Of a stretch of DNA of 64,000 bases, positions 44,564-53,100 are shown in pieces. The stretch's first letter is position 1. Every line of letters begins with the position of its first letter. Source of the DNA: Bacteroidota bacterium. GTDB taxonomy: Bacteria; Bacteroidota; Ignavibacteria; UBA10030; UBA8401. The DNA lies in contig DATJPT010000005.1 of NCBI GenBank assembly GCA_035506275.1, forward strand, positions 1-64,000, given 5' to 3'. A model generated the notes under the pieces. It saw only the letters and a list, made by a program, of their open reading frames with translations, made no database searches and was not told where the DNA came from. Both the position numbers and the translations under genes were made by a program.

Positions 44564-45022
44564 CTAAAAATATTCTTTCATCAGTTCGTCCACCCATGGC
44601 GGCGCCTTCGCCGCCGGTACGCAGTCGAATTGCAGGTAGTACGGTTTGATGTCGACGATGGGCGTACCGTCGATCGCATCCAACCCCCGGACATCGACAT
44701 AGTCAGCTCCGACCGCTTCAATCTTCACAGTCGTAATGCCTATCGGATTCGGCCGGTCTTTAGCGCGCTGAGAAAATATCCCGACCTCCGGCATCGAGTG
44801 CAGGTTCCGGGGGCGGCGAAGAAGGTGCCTGGCCGGGTCGAACTGCGAGCGGTGCAGGAATGTAACAACGATGGCGTGGGAAAATTGGCCGATGTGAAGA
44901 ATCCCTTTCGCAAATTTCGGCTCAATATTCAGGCGCGAGACGACGCTCCCCCAGTTGTCATCGACCGCTTCCTTGACGGAATTCGCGACAAAACCGACCG
45001 GCACCAGTTCGATCTTTTTCAT
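44564..45022 (-). CDS. trmO: tRNA (t6A37) N6-methyltransferase TrmO/TsaA family
   Basis: The 152-residue protein belongs to the YaeB/TsaA (TrmO) family: it begins IELVPVGFVANSV, carries the IGQFSHAIVVTFLH block and the signature FSQRAKDRPNPIGITTVKIE, followed by VDIKPYYLQFD. TrmO uses S-adenosylmethionine to methylate N6-threonylcarbamoyladenosine at position 37 of some tRNAs. The N-terminal domain is complete but the protein is shorter than E. coli TrmO (about 235), as in many TsaA-type members. It is unrelated to the surrounding glycan genes and lies 14 bases after the DUF3795 gene. Confidence 0.82.
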   Translation of the reverse strand: MKKIELVPVGFVANSVKEAVDDNWGSVVSRLNIEPKFAKGILHIGQFSHAIVVTFLHRSQFDPARHLLRRPRNLHSMPEVGIFSQRAKDRPNPIGITTVKIEAVGADYVDVRGLDAIDGTPIVDIKPYYLQFDCVPAAKAPPWVDELMKEYF

Positions 45023-45036
45023 AGCACGGGGTAAAG

Positions 45037-45489
45037 TTATGTTCTTTTCATCAGCGGCTTATACTTACGCCAGGCCGTTCCGCACGATGGACACGCCGCA
45101 TGGTGAACGCAAAGAGTCTCGCCGCATTGTTGACATTTCCATTTTCTGTTCTCATTTCTTACAAAATGTCGTATTCCGTATCTTTTGATGTTCAACAGGT
45201 TCTCTATCATGCTCATGCCGTAGTTCGCGCGGTATCGTTCATCGAGCTTCATCAACCGCGCACATGGAAAATCGCCGCAATCAAAGCAAAATGTGATTTC
45301 TTGCTCAGCCAGTTTATCGCACGTCTTAATATAGCAATGGGCGCGGGTTTTCGGCTTCGGGACATCGTCGATCCGGCAGCCGGGACAAGGCTCATGCTCT
45401 CTTTGATGCGCCCGGCATACGCCGCAATTCATTCCGCACGGAGCAATATGAACGGCTCTGGTAGGCGCTGTCATCGTCAACTTCGGCAT
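45037..45489 (-). CDS. DUF3795 Cys-rich protein
   Basis: The 150-residue protein has the DUF3795 layout: CGMNCGVCRAH near the N-terminus, then PCPGCR, CYIKTC, FCFDCGDFPC and a C-terminal CQQCGETLC ... CPSCG. These Cys clusters suggest zinc or iron-sulphur binding. The function of the family is not established. A longer frame (ATG at 45534) exists; the shorter start was preferred because the extra residues have no family match, but neither start has a clear ribosome site. It precedes the TrmO gene by 14 bases on the same strand. Confidence 0.75.
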   Translation of the reverse strand: MPKLTMTAPTRAVHIAPCGMNCGVCRAHQREHEPCPGCRIDDVPKPKTRAHCYIKTCDKLAEQEITFCFDCGDFPCARLMKLDERYRANYGMSMIENLLNIKRYGIRHFVRNENRKWKCQQCGETLCVHHAACPSCGTAWRKYKPLMKRT

Positions 45490-45568
45490 GTTGTATCGAA
45501 TAAGAGTTTTGGAATCCTGCGGTACTGATTTCATGTAGAAGCTGTCTCAAAGATATGTTACTCCATTT

Positions 45569-47863
45569 TTACTCCCCGCCTTGCGAAACTTTCACCAGCA
45601 CGACACCATGCGGCGCGACCGAAGCTTTGAACTGAGCATCAAATTTTCCGAGATCCTTCTGGCGCCACAGGTCGCGGATGACGCACGTTCCCGTCAATCC
45701 AAGCTGCCGAAGATCGAGAACAATCTCTTCCCTCTTCTCTCCGCGGTTGAAGAGACCGACCGCTCTCGATCCGTCTTCAAGTTCCTTGGACCATATCTCC
45801 AGACGACCGGCCGCCGATATTCTTGATGCCTGTTTTCCGAGGGGATCCTGGTCCACATCGATGACATCATCGTTTGTGAGAAGGCTCAGCGTAAAGCCGT
45901 CAAGCTGTGTCATGTCGCAGCCGATCAAGAGAGGCGCCGACAGGAGGCACCAGAGACTGATATGAGTGTATTGTTCATTGGGCATCAACCGGGTGGGATG
46001 CAGACTCGGTCCCCAGCCGACCATGCCGACCACGAGCATGTCGGGGTCGTTCCAGTTTCCCGGTTTCGCATACTTCTCGTGCCCCGCCTGATTGAAACCG
46101 ATGCCCGACATGCTCTCCCACGTGTCTTCGATATCGCCGGTCGTGCGCCAGCAATTTCCGCCGACTTTTCCCCCCCATTCCCAAACATTTCCCATCCCGT
46201 ATTGGCAGAGGCTAAAAAGGATATCTCTGTGGATAGAATTGAGCGCATTCCGCATGACGGTGTACGGTTTCATAAGATCGCTGAGGACGGAAGTATTTCC
46301 GTTGTATGAGCACCAGTCGTATTTCAGGTAATCGACCCCCCATTCGCCGTATTTCTGCGCGTCCTTTTCTTCGTAGCCGAAACTTGCCGTGCAGCCGCCG
46401 CAGGTCAACGGACCGGGGGAAGAATACACTCCCATTTTCAAACCCTTGCCATGAATGTATGCGCTGAGCGCTTTCATATCGGGAAATCTTTTGTTCGGAA
46501 TGATAAATCCGGCGCTGTCTCTTGGAGCCCCCAGAAGCGTCGTATCGTCCGCACCGGGTTTGGTCTCCCAATAGTCGTCGATATTGATGTAGGTCCACCC
46601 GTGATCAATGAGCCCGCTCTGAACCATTGCGTCGGCGGCAGCTTTGACTTTCGCCGCACTCACGGAACCGGCAAAACAATTCCAGCTGTTCCATCCCATC
46701 GGCGGCGTCAGAGCGATCTGACTGCCGCACTTGATCAAAAGCTTCCGTTGCGCGGAGCCGGCGCTGTTCTTTGCGCTTATCGTAACAGGATATTCGCCTT
46801 CATCCATAAGTGAACCGGTAATGATCCCGGTGTTTCTGTCCAACTCCAGCCCTTTCGGCAGGTTTTCTGCGGAGTATTGGAGGGGTCGATCCCCCGTGCA
46901 GGCGATCGTAAATTGGAACGGCGCCCCGGGCCGCACGCCGAAAACTTTGGCGCCGTTTATTTTCGGGGCGGCCGCAGGTTTGGGAGTGAGGGGAACAAAT
47001 TCGCTCTTTCTCGCTTCAATATACTTATTGTGGATCGATCTGATCCGAGCCAGGCCGACCGCGCCGGATGCTTCCTGGAGAATCTCATCCCCCATTCTTT
47101 CAGAGATCTGGCTTACGACGAAGGCATACTTCTTTGCCACCGGCGACAGGTCTCCCTGGTTCCAGTCTTCATCCCAGATCTTATCTTTTTGGGTCCACAG
47201 AATTTCAACGGATTCAGGATCCTTCGTAAAATCTTTTTCTATGAGAGACCAGATCACATCCTGAGGATTCATTCCGGTTATGGAAAAATAGAAGCCGTAA
47301 TCTCCCGCGTTATTATTGATCTTGAGGAGGAGTTTGTTCTCTCCTTTCTTCAGAGTCAATTCGGCTACATCCTGGTTTGGGTGTACCGGGCGGTCGATGT
47401 CCCTGCTGAGAATCAGCGCGCCGTTCAGCCATGCTTTGATCCCGTCGTCGCTCCCGAAAAATCCGCTGATCGTCGTGTCGCGGTCCGATGTGATCGTCCG
47501 GACCAGATACGTAGAGGCATTGCCCGTAGCGGGGAGGTTGATGACAACGCCGTCCTGCCAATAGGGCCTAGCCTCCCATTTTTTATCACCGTAGGCCGCT
47601 GAAATATCGGTATTGTCTTCGGGGGGAAACTTTTCACCGAACGATTTTCCCGATCCGCTCAGCCACGGTCCGATGGCATACCACGTCCCCATGACGGGTT
47701 TGAATTTCACGGTATTGACTCTCTGTTCCTCGGCAAGCTCTTGCCTCGATCCGATGAGGGTTTCGAGCCAGGTCCCTTTTTTAATATAGTATTTGGGAGC
47801 CTGTGCCATGCCAATTGAAATGGTGAAGACAGAGAGAAAGAAAATTACGGCCGGTTTTTTCAT
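45569..47863 (-). CDS. GH27 alpha-galactosidase with N-terminal sandwich and Ig domains
   Basis: This 764-residue secreted enzyme has a signal peptide (MKKPAVIFFLSVFTISIGMA) and a beta-sandwich domain (about 45-215, with GWLNG-type strand KAWLNGALILSRD). A putative Ig (He_PIG) domain follows (about 300-380, GLELDRNTGIITGSL). The GH27 barrel starts at LTPPMGWNSWNCF near 384. Candidate nucleophile Asp lies near 514 (VDYLKYDWCSYNG) and acid/base Asp near 579 (TTGDIEDTWESM). A C-terminal beta domain completes it. It releases alpha-linked galactose from galactomannan, melibiose-type sugars or related glycans. There is no T9SS tail, so it is probably periplasmic. It is the upstream-most hydrolase of the minus-strand block. 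Confidence 0.92.
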   Translation of the reverse strand: MKKPAVIFFLSVFTISIGMAQAPKYYIKKGTWLETLIGSRQELAEEQRVNTVKFKPVMGTWYAIGPWLSGSGKSFGEKFPPEDNTDISAAYGDKKWEARPYWQDGVVINLPATGNASTYLVRTITSDRDTTISGFFGSDDGIKAWLNGALILSRDIDRPVHPNQDVAELTLKKGENKLLLKINNNAGDYGFYFSITGMNPQDVIWSLIEKDFTKDPESVEILWTQKDKIWDEDWNQGDLSPVAKKYAFVVSQISERMGDEILQEASGAVGLARIRSIHNKYIEARKSEFVPLTPKPAAAPKINGAKVFGVRPGAPFQFTIACTGDRPLQYSAENLPKGLELDRNTGIITGSLMDEGEYPVTISAKNSAGSAQRKLLIKCGSQIALTPPMGWNSWNCFAGSVSAAKVKAAADAMVQSGLIDHGWTYINIDDYWETKPGADDTTLLGAPRDSAGFIIPNKRFPDMKALSAYIHGKGLKMGVYSSPGPLTCGGCTASFGYEEKDAQKYGEWGVDYLKYDWCSYNGNTSVLSDLMKPYTVMRNALNSIHRDILFSLCQYGMGNVWEWGGKVGGNCWRTTGDIEDTWESMSGIGFNQAGHEKYAKPGNWNDPDMLVVGMVGWGPSLHPTRLMPNEQYTHISLWCLLSAPLLIGCDMTQLDGFTLSLLTNDDVIDVDQDPLGKQASRISAAGRLEIWSKELEDGSRAVGLFNRGEKREEIVLDLRQLGLTGTCVIRDLWRQKDLGKFDAQFKASVAPHGVVLVKVSQGGE

Positions 47864-48440
47864 AGGTCACCGCTCAATGTTTATGAACGAAAGATGTGCG
47901 CCTTCAACGTGATCGCTATGAAGGTAGTAAAAAGTATGTCGGGGGGCAACGGGGGATGAATGTGCGGAGCTAAAGCGCGGTGAAAAGACCTCGAAGGGGC
48001 ATGGCTAACGATGCCGGATCAGCGTGGATTCATCTTCCCGCTTCAGCAGGTTGACGAATGACATTAGAAATTATCTCAAGCTGAATTTTGGCTGACCATT
48101 CTTCCGGACGGATGGCTTGTAAAAGGCGCCCCCTTTTAGGGGAGTTGTTGCCCAACGGGATCCCGTTGGGACAGGGTGCCCTTCGTCCCATGGCGTGAAA
48201 GAGCCGCGTCACTCGCGCTGGATGTCCTTCGTCTCATGGCGCGATAAAGCTGCGCCACTCGCTGAGGATGCCCTTCGTCTCGTGGCGCGATAAAGCTGCG
48301 CCACTCGCTCAGGATGAATAGATTGGTTAAGTCGTAATAACAGCATGTTCACCCTGTCCCAAAAGGACCCTTTCCTGAAGGATGAAGTGACATGTTTTTG
48401 AGATAGCTTCTACTCTGAGGCCCTGAAATGACCGATGGGA
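47864..48440. other. Repeat-rich intergenic region
   Basis: This region lies between the GH27 start and a small hypothetical gene. Its centre holds three tandem 46-base hairpin repeats (48176-48313). A GC-rich palindromic tract (CCAACGGGATCCCGTTGG, near 48150-48168) comes before and a CACCCTGTCCC-type motif after (48351 onward), both also seen elsewhere in the window. No gene is supported. Confidence 0.55.
48176..48313 (+). repeat. Three tandem 46-bp REP-like hairpin repeats
   Basis: Three units of exactly 46 bases (48176-48221, 48222-48267, 48268-48313) share ATGCCCTTCGTCTCGTG, a hairpin and CACTCGCTCAGG. In the last two copies GTGGCGC pairs with GCGCCAC around GATAAAGCT. The first copy is more diverged. 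A single inverted relative with a different stem lies at 25667-25716. There are no unique spacers, so this is not a CRISPR array. Confidence 0.75.
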
Positions 48441-48698
48441 TCAGGATACGGCCGAGACAAGGCTTCGTAAGCGAAGCCACAAAATCTTTTCTTTATCATC
48501 CAGGACGGGAATTGCAGAAAGTCTTTCCAGATAAATTCTTCTGTCGTTCGGATTGACGTATGTCAGGACCACAATGCGTTTCTTTTCCAGAGACTTTAAT
48601 TTCTTCTCCAATTGCGAGGCATCCCAATCCGGCAGTTTCTCCAGCAGCAAAGTCTGCTGTGCTGAAATCGAAGAAGGAAGTTCAAGACGTCGAGCCAT
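48441..48698 (-). CDS. Small hypothetical protein
   Basis: This 85-residue reading frame encodes a charged protein with two helices (about 20-45 LEKLPDWDASQLEKKL and 65-80 KEKILWLRLRSLVS) around an RRIYLERLS strand. I recognise no family. It is soluble and has no Cys or signal. It begins with ATG after GGGAAAGA, a fair ribosome site at a long spacing. It sits alone next to a repeat-rich region, so the coding call rests mainly on composition and length. Confidence 0.45.
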   Translation of the reverse strand: MARRLELPSSISAQQTLLLEKLPDWDASQLEKKLKSLEKKRIVVLTYVNPNDRRIYLERLSAIPVLDDKEKILWLRLRSLVSAVS

Positions 48699-48796
48699 GG
48701 TGACCAGAATATTCTTTCCCGCGGGGTCGATTTTTTACCCCCCATTTTTTATCTGATACTTACATTTCAGGTCTCCCGCTGAAAAATTCACAAAAA

Positions 48797-48832
48797 AAGC
48801 CGCCGGACACCATCGGGGTGCCTCGGCGGCTT
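48797..48832 (-). terminator. Rho-independent terminator of the anti-sigma-like gene
   Basis: AAGCCGCC and GGCGGCTT form the base of a long GC-rich hairpin with an inner ACACC/GGTG part. On the minus strand it is followed by a T-run (the A-run at 48792-48798). It lies 26 bases past the stop of the gene ending at 48859. Confidence 0.75.
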
Positions 48833-48858
48833 ATTGCGAACCGCACATTATTCCGGAG

Positions 48859-50277
48859 TTACTTCGCCGGCAGCGGCGCCACAACTTTCTTCACATCCTT
48901 CGTCCATTCCTCGCCATCCCAGTACCGGATCGCGTGCTTGATCTTTTCCAGATACGCAGAATTAAGAACGATCGACGTCTTCCCTTCTTTTTTCAGCCTT
49001 GCAATTTCACGAACGGTCTGGTCTTCATTCTTCACCTCGACTGCGTTCAGGCGTTTATCAAAGATAAATTCGAAATTGGGAAATGTGAGCCCGTGATCGG
49101 GCGAGGATGCATTGGTCGAGAACCGCAGGACGTTTTCCGAAGTTGATAGAAGCTTCTCCATGATCGGGTAACTCTGAAAGGCATGACATATCTCATTCAG
49201 GTCCAGGCGGATGTAATACAATTCCGCATTGGACTCGGGAAATCCAAATCCTCTCGTCGATGAGCATTCAGTTGTCCCGGATATTTTTGAAGGGTCGAGC
49301 ACCACGATGACGGGAAAATGATCTACTTCGGCTGATCCGGCGTCGTTGCTCCCGATCAGAACCACTTCGTCCTTACCGTCATTGTTCAAATCGACAGCAT
49401 ATCCCCCTCTGAAATCACCGAAGTGCCAGTATTCTCCGACCACATTTCCCGATGGATCATATCTTGTTACGACACACGGCGATCGCCCGTTATTCGAAAT
49501 GATAAGAATGCTCTTCTCCTTCCCCGTTCCGGCAATGATCGGTGAAAATGGATTGAATTGCGCCTCGTATTTGGTTCCGCGGAATTGAACCTGTCGTGCC
49601 CCGTAGCCGACCTTGGCAAGAACCGACATCGTACCGTCGATAATTCTTAAGGAATTCACATTCACATCATCCGCCAGTCGGACGGTTGTCACGACCAGGT
49701 TCTTTCCGTTTCCATTCAAATCGGAGACAATCGTACTTCTCATATTGCATTTCTCGTCCCCCTCTTTCGCCCCGGCGAGAAAATCCGAAGGCATCTCCCA
49801 TAGTCTCTCATTTTCATTGTTGTAAACTTCCATCATTCCGGCGCTGGTGTCATAATGCACGTACGATGGGTTTTTATCCTTAAAGAGGCCCGTCGCCGAG
49901 TACAGAACCGCAAGCGTTAACGCGCCGATCAGTGAAAACGCTGCAAATCCTGAGACAACAGGATGCAGGCGGGCGACACCCCGAACCTGCTGCCACCAGG
50001 TGAGAAGCATCGCCGGTCTCTTCACGGGAAGCGGGCCGATCGAATTCCAGATGTCGACGTTCTGATCCTGGCGGACGAGCGAGCGCTGCGGAGCCGCCGG
50101 TTCCCGGATGGGATGCCTCAGCTCGTGCTCAACATCGGCATAAAATGACCGCATCTGCTGTTCAAGCTCTCTGCATCCGGCGCAGCGGCGAAGGTGCCTT
50201 TCGATGACAAGCCTCTCTTTGGCCTTGCCGTCGCCGAGCACGTACCGTTCAATCGTATATTCGCTGGGGTGTTTCAT
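48859..50277 (-). CDS. Anti-sigma-like transmembrane protein with VCBS/FG-GAP repeat domain
   Basis: This 472-residue protein has an N-terminal zinc-finger-like anti-sigma domain (HLRRCAGCRELEQQM, H-x3-C-x2-C as in zf-HC2). One membrane helix lies near 105-130 (GFAAFSLIGALTLAVLYSA). A large periplasmic part carries FG-GAP/VCBS-type blades (GNGKNLVVTTV, DLNNDGKDEVVLIGSNDAGS). Such proteins hold an ECF sigma factor inactive at the membrane. The gene 53 bases upstream encodes a helical protein with DNA-binding-like residues that may be the partner. No known signal can be read from the propeller-like domain. Confidence 0.78.
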   Translation of the reverse strand: MKHPSEYTIERYVLGDGKAKERLVIERHLRRCAGCRELEQQMRSFYADVEHELRHPIREPAAPQRSLVRQDQNVDIWNSIGPLPVKRPAMLLTWWQQVRGVARLHPVVSGFAAFSLIGALTLAVLYSATGLFKDKNPSYVHYDTSAGMMEVYNNENERLWEMPSDFLAGAKEGDEKCNMRSTIVSDLNGNGKNLVVTTVRLADDVNVNSLRIIDGTMSVLAKVGYGARQVQFRGTKYEAQFNPFSPIIAGTGKEKSILIISNNGRSPCVVTRYDPSGNVVGEYWHFGDFRGGYAVDLNNDGKDEVVLIGSNDAGSAEVDHFPVIVVLDPSKISGTTECSSTRGFGFPESNAELYYIRLDLNEICHAFQSYPIMEKLLSTSENVLRFSTNASSPDHGLTFPNFEFIFDKRLNAVEVKNEDQTVREIARLKKEGKTSIVLNSAYLEKIKHAIRYWDGEEWTKDVKKVVAPLPAK

Positions 50278-50329
50278 CTATACGTAATATAATTTCATCC
50301 TGCGCCGCATTCTGAAAAAGAGGCGCCCG

Positions 50330-51364
50330 CTATTTTTCCTTCTTCAATTCCTCGACCGCCTTCTTCCTGCACAGCCGCGCAAGGTATTCAACAGTGCTCC
50401 GGTGATGCTTCCGGTAGTCCGAAGGAGTGAGGCCGGGGATCGCCCTCCGCAGCGATTCGAACAACGCCGTATCCCGTCCGTCCGTCCCCATGATGAACTC
50501 CGAAACGTGGCTTTCAATCGCCCGGAAATATGCGTCGAACACATCCCGCTCAATTTTTTTTGTTATCAGATATTTCCGGCTTGTTCCCCGCTTTATCCCT
50601 TCACATACCGCCTGCACGGTCCGCCGCGCATCTTCTGCCAGAAGCGTTCCGTCGATCGATGGCTCGGCGCCGGACTGCGTTTCCATTCCCCGCGAGTATA
50701 ATGCGCGGAAGGCGAGCGCGACCGAGACCAGCGGAACGCTCCGCCGGTACCGGTTCTGACCTCTCAAAAACAGCGCAAGCTTTGCGAGCATACCGGGAAT
50801 ATTTTCCGTGCCTGAAATGACCGGCCCAAGTTCTCTGATCAGGCTTTCTGCGTCGATCGTTGGGCAATGGTCGAGAGGGTCGCATTGAACCGGAGTGAGT
50901 TCGGCATCGTGGAACCGCTCCGTCTCCTGAAAGTTTCGCACGACCTGGATCGCGATCTTGATGTTGCGGAGGATCTTGCCGAGGGACGGATCATTCTCCT
51001 GATAGATCCTGAACAATCCCTGGTGAGTTTTCGATTGGACGATCCGCCGTACATGAGCAAGCAGCTCTGCATCGCTCAGCTGGGTCGGCGGCAAACTCTT
51101 AAAATATGTCTGGAATTGTACCAGGTTCCCCGCGTCGTCTTTGCGGAAAAGGTCGGCGATGCAGTCGTAGGCGGCATCCGAGCGGCGCAAGCCGAGATAT
51201 TCCTGTTTGGTGCTCCCGTCGACGAGGGCGTGTTTCAACGACGCCGAGGCGATCGCGTGGCAAAGAGCGACGACGGCATTCAGCTGCGCCTCAGAATACG
51301 AGTTGTGGAGAAGCGCAAAAAGATTTTTCCGAAGATTTTTGAGAACCAGAGGCTGGTCACCCAT
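50330..51364 (-). CDS. Putative divergent sigma factor or DNA-binding partner of the anti-sigma protein
   Basis: The 344-residue protein is mainly alpha-helical. Its N-terminal part has a sigma region-2-like look (RSDAAYDCIADLFRKDDAGN, then TYFKSLPPTQLSDAELLAHVR). The C-terminus has a helix-turn-helix-like basic segment (GLTPSDYRKHHRSTVEYLAR, then LCRKKAVEELKKEK). I do not recognise a named family. Position is the best evidence: 52 bases upstream of an anti-sigma-like gene, on the same strand, as ECF sigma/anti-sigma pairs are arranged. It could instead be an unrelated hypothetical protein. It is much longer than classical ECF sigma factors (about 180-200). Confidence 0.45.
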   Translation of the reverse strand: MGDQPLVLKNLRKNLFALLHNSYSEAQLNAVVALCHAIASASLKHALVDGSTKQEYLGLRRSDAAYDCIADLFRKDDAGNLVQFQTYFKSLPPTQLSDAELLAHVRRIVQSKTHQGLFRIYQENDPSLGKILRNIKIAIQVVRNFQETERFHDAELTPVQCDPLDHCPTIDAESLIRELGPVISGTENIPGMLAKLALFLRGQNRYRRSVPLVSVALAFRALYSRGMETQSGAEPSIDGTLLAEDARRTVQAVCEGIKRGTSRKYLITKKIERDVFDAYFRAIESHVSEFIMGTDGRDTALFESLRRAIPGLTPSDYRKHHRSTVEYLARLCRKKAVEELKKEK

Positions 51365-51574
51365 CCCCGAAACACCCCTTCTGAAGCGATTGGACTCTGA
51401 AGTGAGAAAACAATTACGGTGTCTGCCGCATGGGGAAGAGTTTACTGAATCTTTTGAAGGGAATCAAGAGCAGGAACAAACTGGCGGTGCTAAAGTTCGT
51501 CATTCCCTCGAGAGTCCCCCGACGGGATCCCCTTCTGAGCGTTCGCTCCGCTCACTTGGTCCCCAAAGGGGTCC

Positions 51575-51606
51575 CTTAGGAGACAGGGGGAACATGCTTT
51601 TTTACG
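51575..51606 (+). repeat. Copy of the GACAGGG-GAACATGCT motif
   Basis: The plus strand has AGACAGGGGGAACATGCTTT after a palindromic tract (CCCCAAAGGGG). Very similar motifs lie in reverse at about 48343-48362 (GGACAGGGTGAACATGCTGT) and on the plus strand at about 25619-25636 (GGGGACAGGGTGAACAG). All three follow GC-rich palindromes in intergenic DNA. Confidence 0.5.
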
Positions 51607-51642
51607 GCTCATACAATCTGCTCATCCTCCGTCGAACGCTGC

Positions 51643-52989
51643 TTACTTAAACAGCATCAGGTCAACGGCATCCCCCATCATCTTGTGCCCCACTTCATTC
51701 GGATGAAGGTGGTCTCCTGTGTCGCCTGAAGGGAGAAGATGCGACGGGTCTGCAGGATCGTGCAGTGCCGCGTCGAAGTCTATGACCGCATCGAAACATC
51801 CCCCCTTCCGGATCCAATCGTTCACTTTTTTCCAAGCCGCTCGATGGCCGGGGGAATCATAGAACGAACCGCCGAACGGAAGCAAGGTCGCACCGTAAAC
51901 ACGGATGCCCATTGCGTGCGCACGGTCGATCATTCTCTTATACTCTGCGATGAGGCCGTCGGCGACTGAGGCCGATCCTTCTTCGCCCCGCGCCTGTCCG
52001 ATGTCGTTGATTCCCTCGAGGATGATAAGCCACCGGACACCGTGCTGCGAGATCACGTCCCTTTCAAACCGGCTCCCCGCCGCCGGGCCCAGACAATTCC
52101 GAAGCACGCAGTTCCCACCGATTCCCATGTTGAGAACGGCAACACGCCGCATCCCTGGACTCGCCTGAAGGCGAAGCGCCAGCTCATCCGGCCAACGGTC
52201 CTGTTTGTTCGTACCGGAGCCGCGCCCGTCGGTGATGGAGTTGCCGAGCACGACGACGGCGGCGGCAGAATCCGGCGCAACGACATCGATGGCGTTGATG
52301 ATGTACCAATGATCCGTCCCGACCGCGCCGGGGAGATCCGCCGAAGATGCCCCATTTCCGGGAAGGATATACGATGTGGTCCGTGAGCCCGGATGGCCCG
52401 TCACGTCCGGCGAGGTCGAATCAAAGAAAATTGTGATCGCTACATTCATCCGCGGCTTCAGGTCGAAATCGATCGGGTCCGAGGTCATCGCACTCTGCGG
52501 CGCGAGAACGGCTTCCGGTCTTCCCCCGAACGACAGCTCCCGGTCGGTCGTCGTATCGATGACGCTCCCGCCGAGCGATGCGGCGACGCGTACCGTTTTC
52601 ATCGTCACCGGGCTTCCGCTGAATTCGTTCGAAAATCGGAAGCGCAGCCGATTTCCGCCGATCGAAACGCAGACGATCTGTCGGAGCGTACTGTTGTTCA
52701 ATCCGGGCTTCGGCGGCATGTTGCCCGGCTCGACCAGCTGCGGCGCCGTCCCCCATGTGCCGACCCACACTTCGCCGGAATCGGGTTTATCCCCCGCGAT
52801 CCCCTTACAGCTGACCCCGATCAAAAGGAACAGAACGAAGGCGAGGGAGGACGGAATGAGGGAATGGGGGAATAATGGAATGACGGAAAGATGAAATGGT
52901 GGAAAAGACTTGGTTGCGGGAGTGTTGTTCATGTTTGGCGGCCAAAGATTGTTCCACATCTTGTTTTTTTCCCGTGAGATCAACTGCAT
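51643..52989 (-). CDS. SGNH/GDSL-family hydrolase
   Basis: The 448-residue enzyme has the SGNH blocks in order: VVLGNSITDGRGS (block I Ser), GIGGNCVLRN (block II), EGINDIGQ (block III, G-x-N-D) and DHLHPNEVGHKM (block V Asp-His). It opens with a hydrophobic stretch ending LIGVSC, a weak lipobox, so it may be a lipoprotein. The segment around residues 29-50 is encoded by low-complexity repeats of GGAATGAG-like units, so the exact start is uncertain: ATG at 52989, 52959 or 52932 are all possible. SGNH enzymes of this type deacetylate polysaccharides or hydrolyse esters. The gene is isolated from the sugar block. Confidence 0.85.
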   Translation of the reverse strand: MQLISREKNKMWNNLWPPNMNNTPATKSFPPFHLSVIPLFPHSLIPSSLAFVLFLLIGVSCKGIAGDKPDSGEVWVGTWGTAPQLVEPGNMPPKPGLNNSTLRQIVCVSIGGNRLRFRFSNEFSGSPVTMKTVRVAASLGGSVIDTTTDRELSFGGRPEAVLAPQSAMTSDPIDFDLKPRMNVAITIFFDSTSPDVTGHPGSRTTSYILPGNGASSADLPGAVGTDHWYIINAIDVVAPDSAAAVVVLGNSITDGRGSGTNKQDRWPDELALRLQASPGMRRVAVLNMGIGGNCVLRNCLGPAAGSRFERDVISQHGVRWLIILEGINDIGQARGEEGSASVADGLIAEYKRMIDRAHAMGIRVYGATLLPFGGSFYDSPGHRAAWKKVNDWIRKGGCFDAVIDFDAALHDPADPSHLLPSGDTGDHLHPNEVGHKMMGDAVDLMLFK

Positions 52990-53100
52990 TATCCAAATAC
53001 GATCAGCTGAAATCGAAGGGAGCCGAGAATACTTCTATCGATAACCTTAAACCAACGAAGCGCGTTCGATCGGGTAAATGTTGTCGTTGCGCAACTGATG

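Noticed and set aside
33345-47863. SusC/SusD-type polysaccharide utilisation locus
   Set aside because: No TonB-dependent receptor or SusD-like lipoprotein is present among these genes, so the standard PUL label is not used.
48176-48313. CRISPR array
   Set aside because: The units are directly adjacent, 46 bases each, with no unique spacers, and each unit is itself a hairpin. No Cas gene is present.
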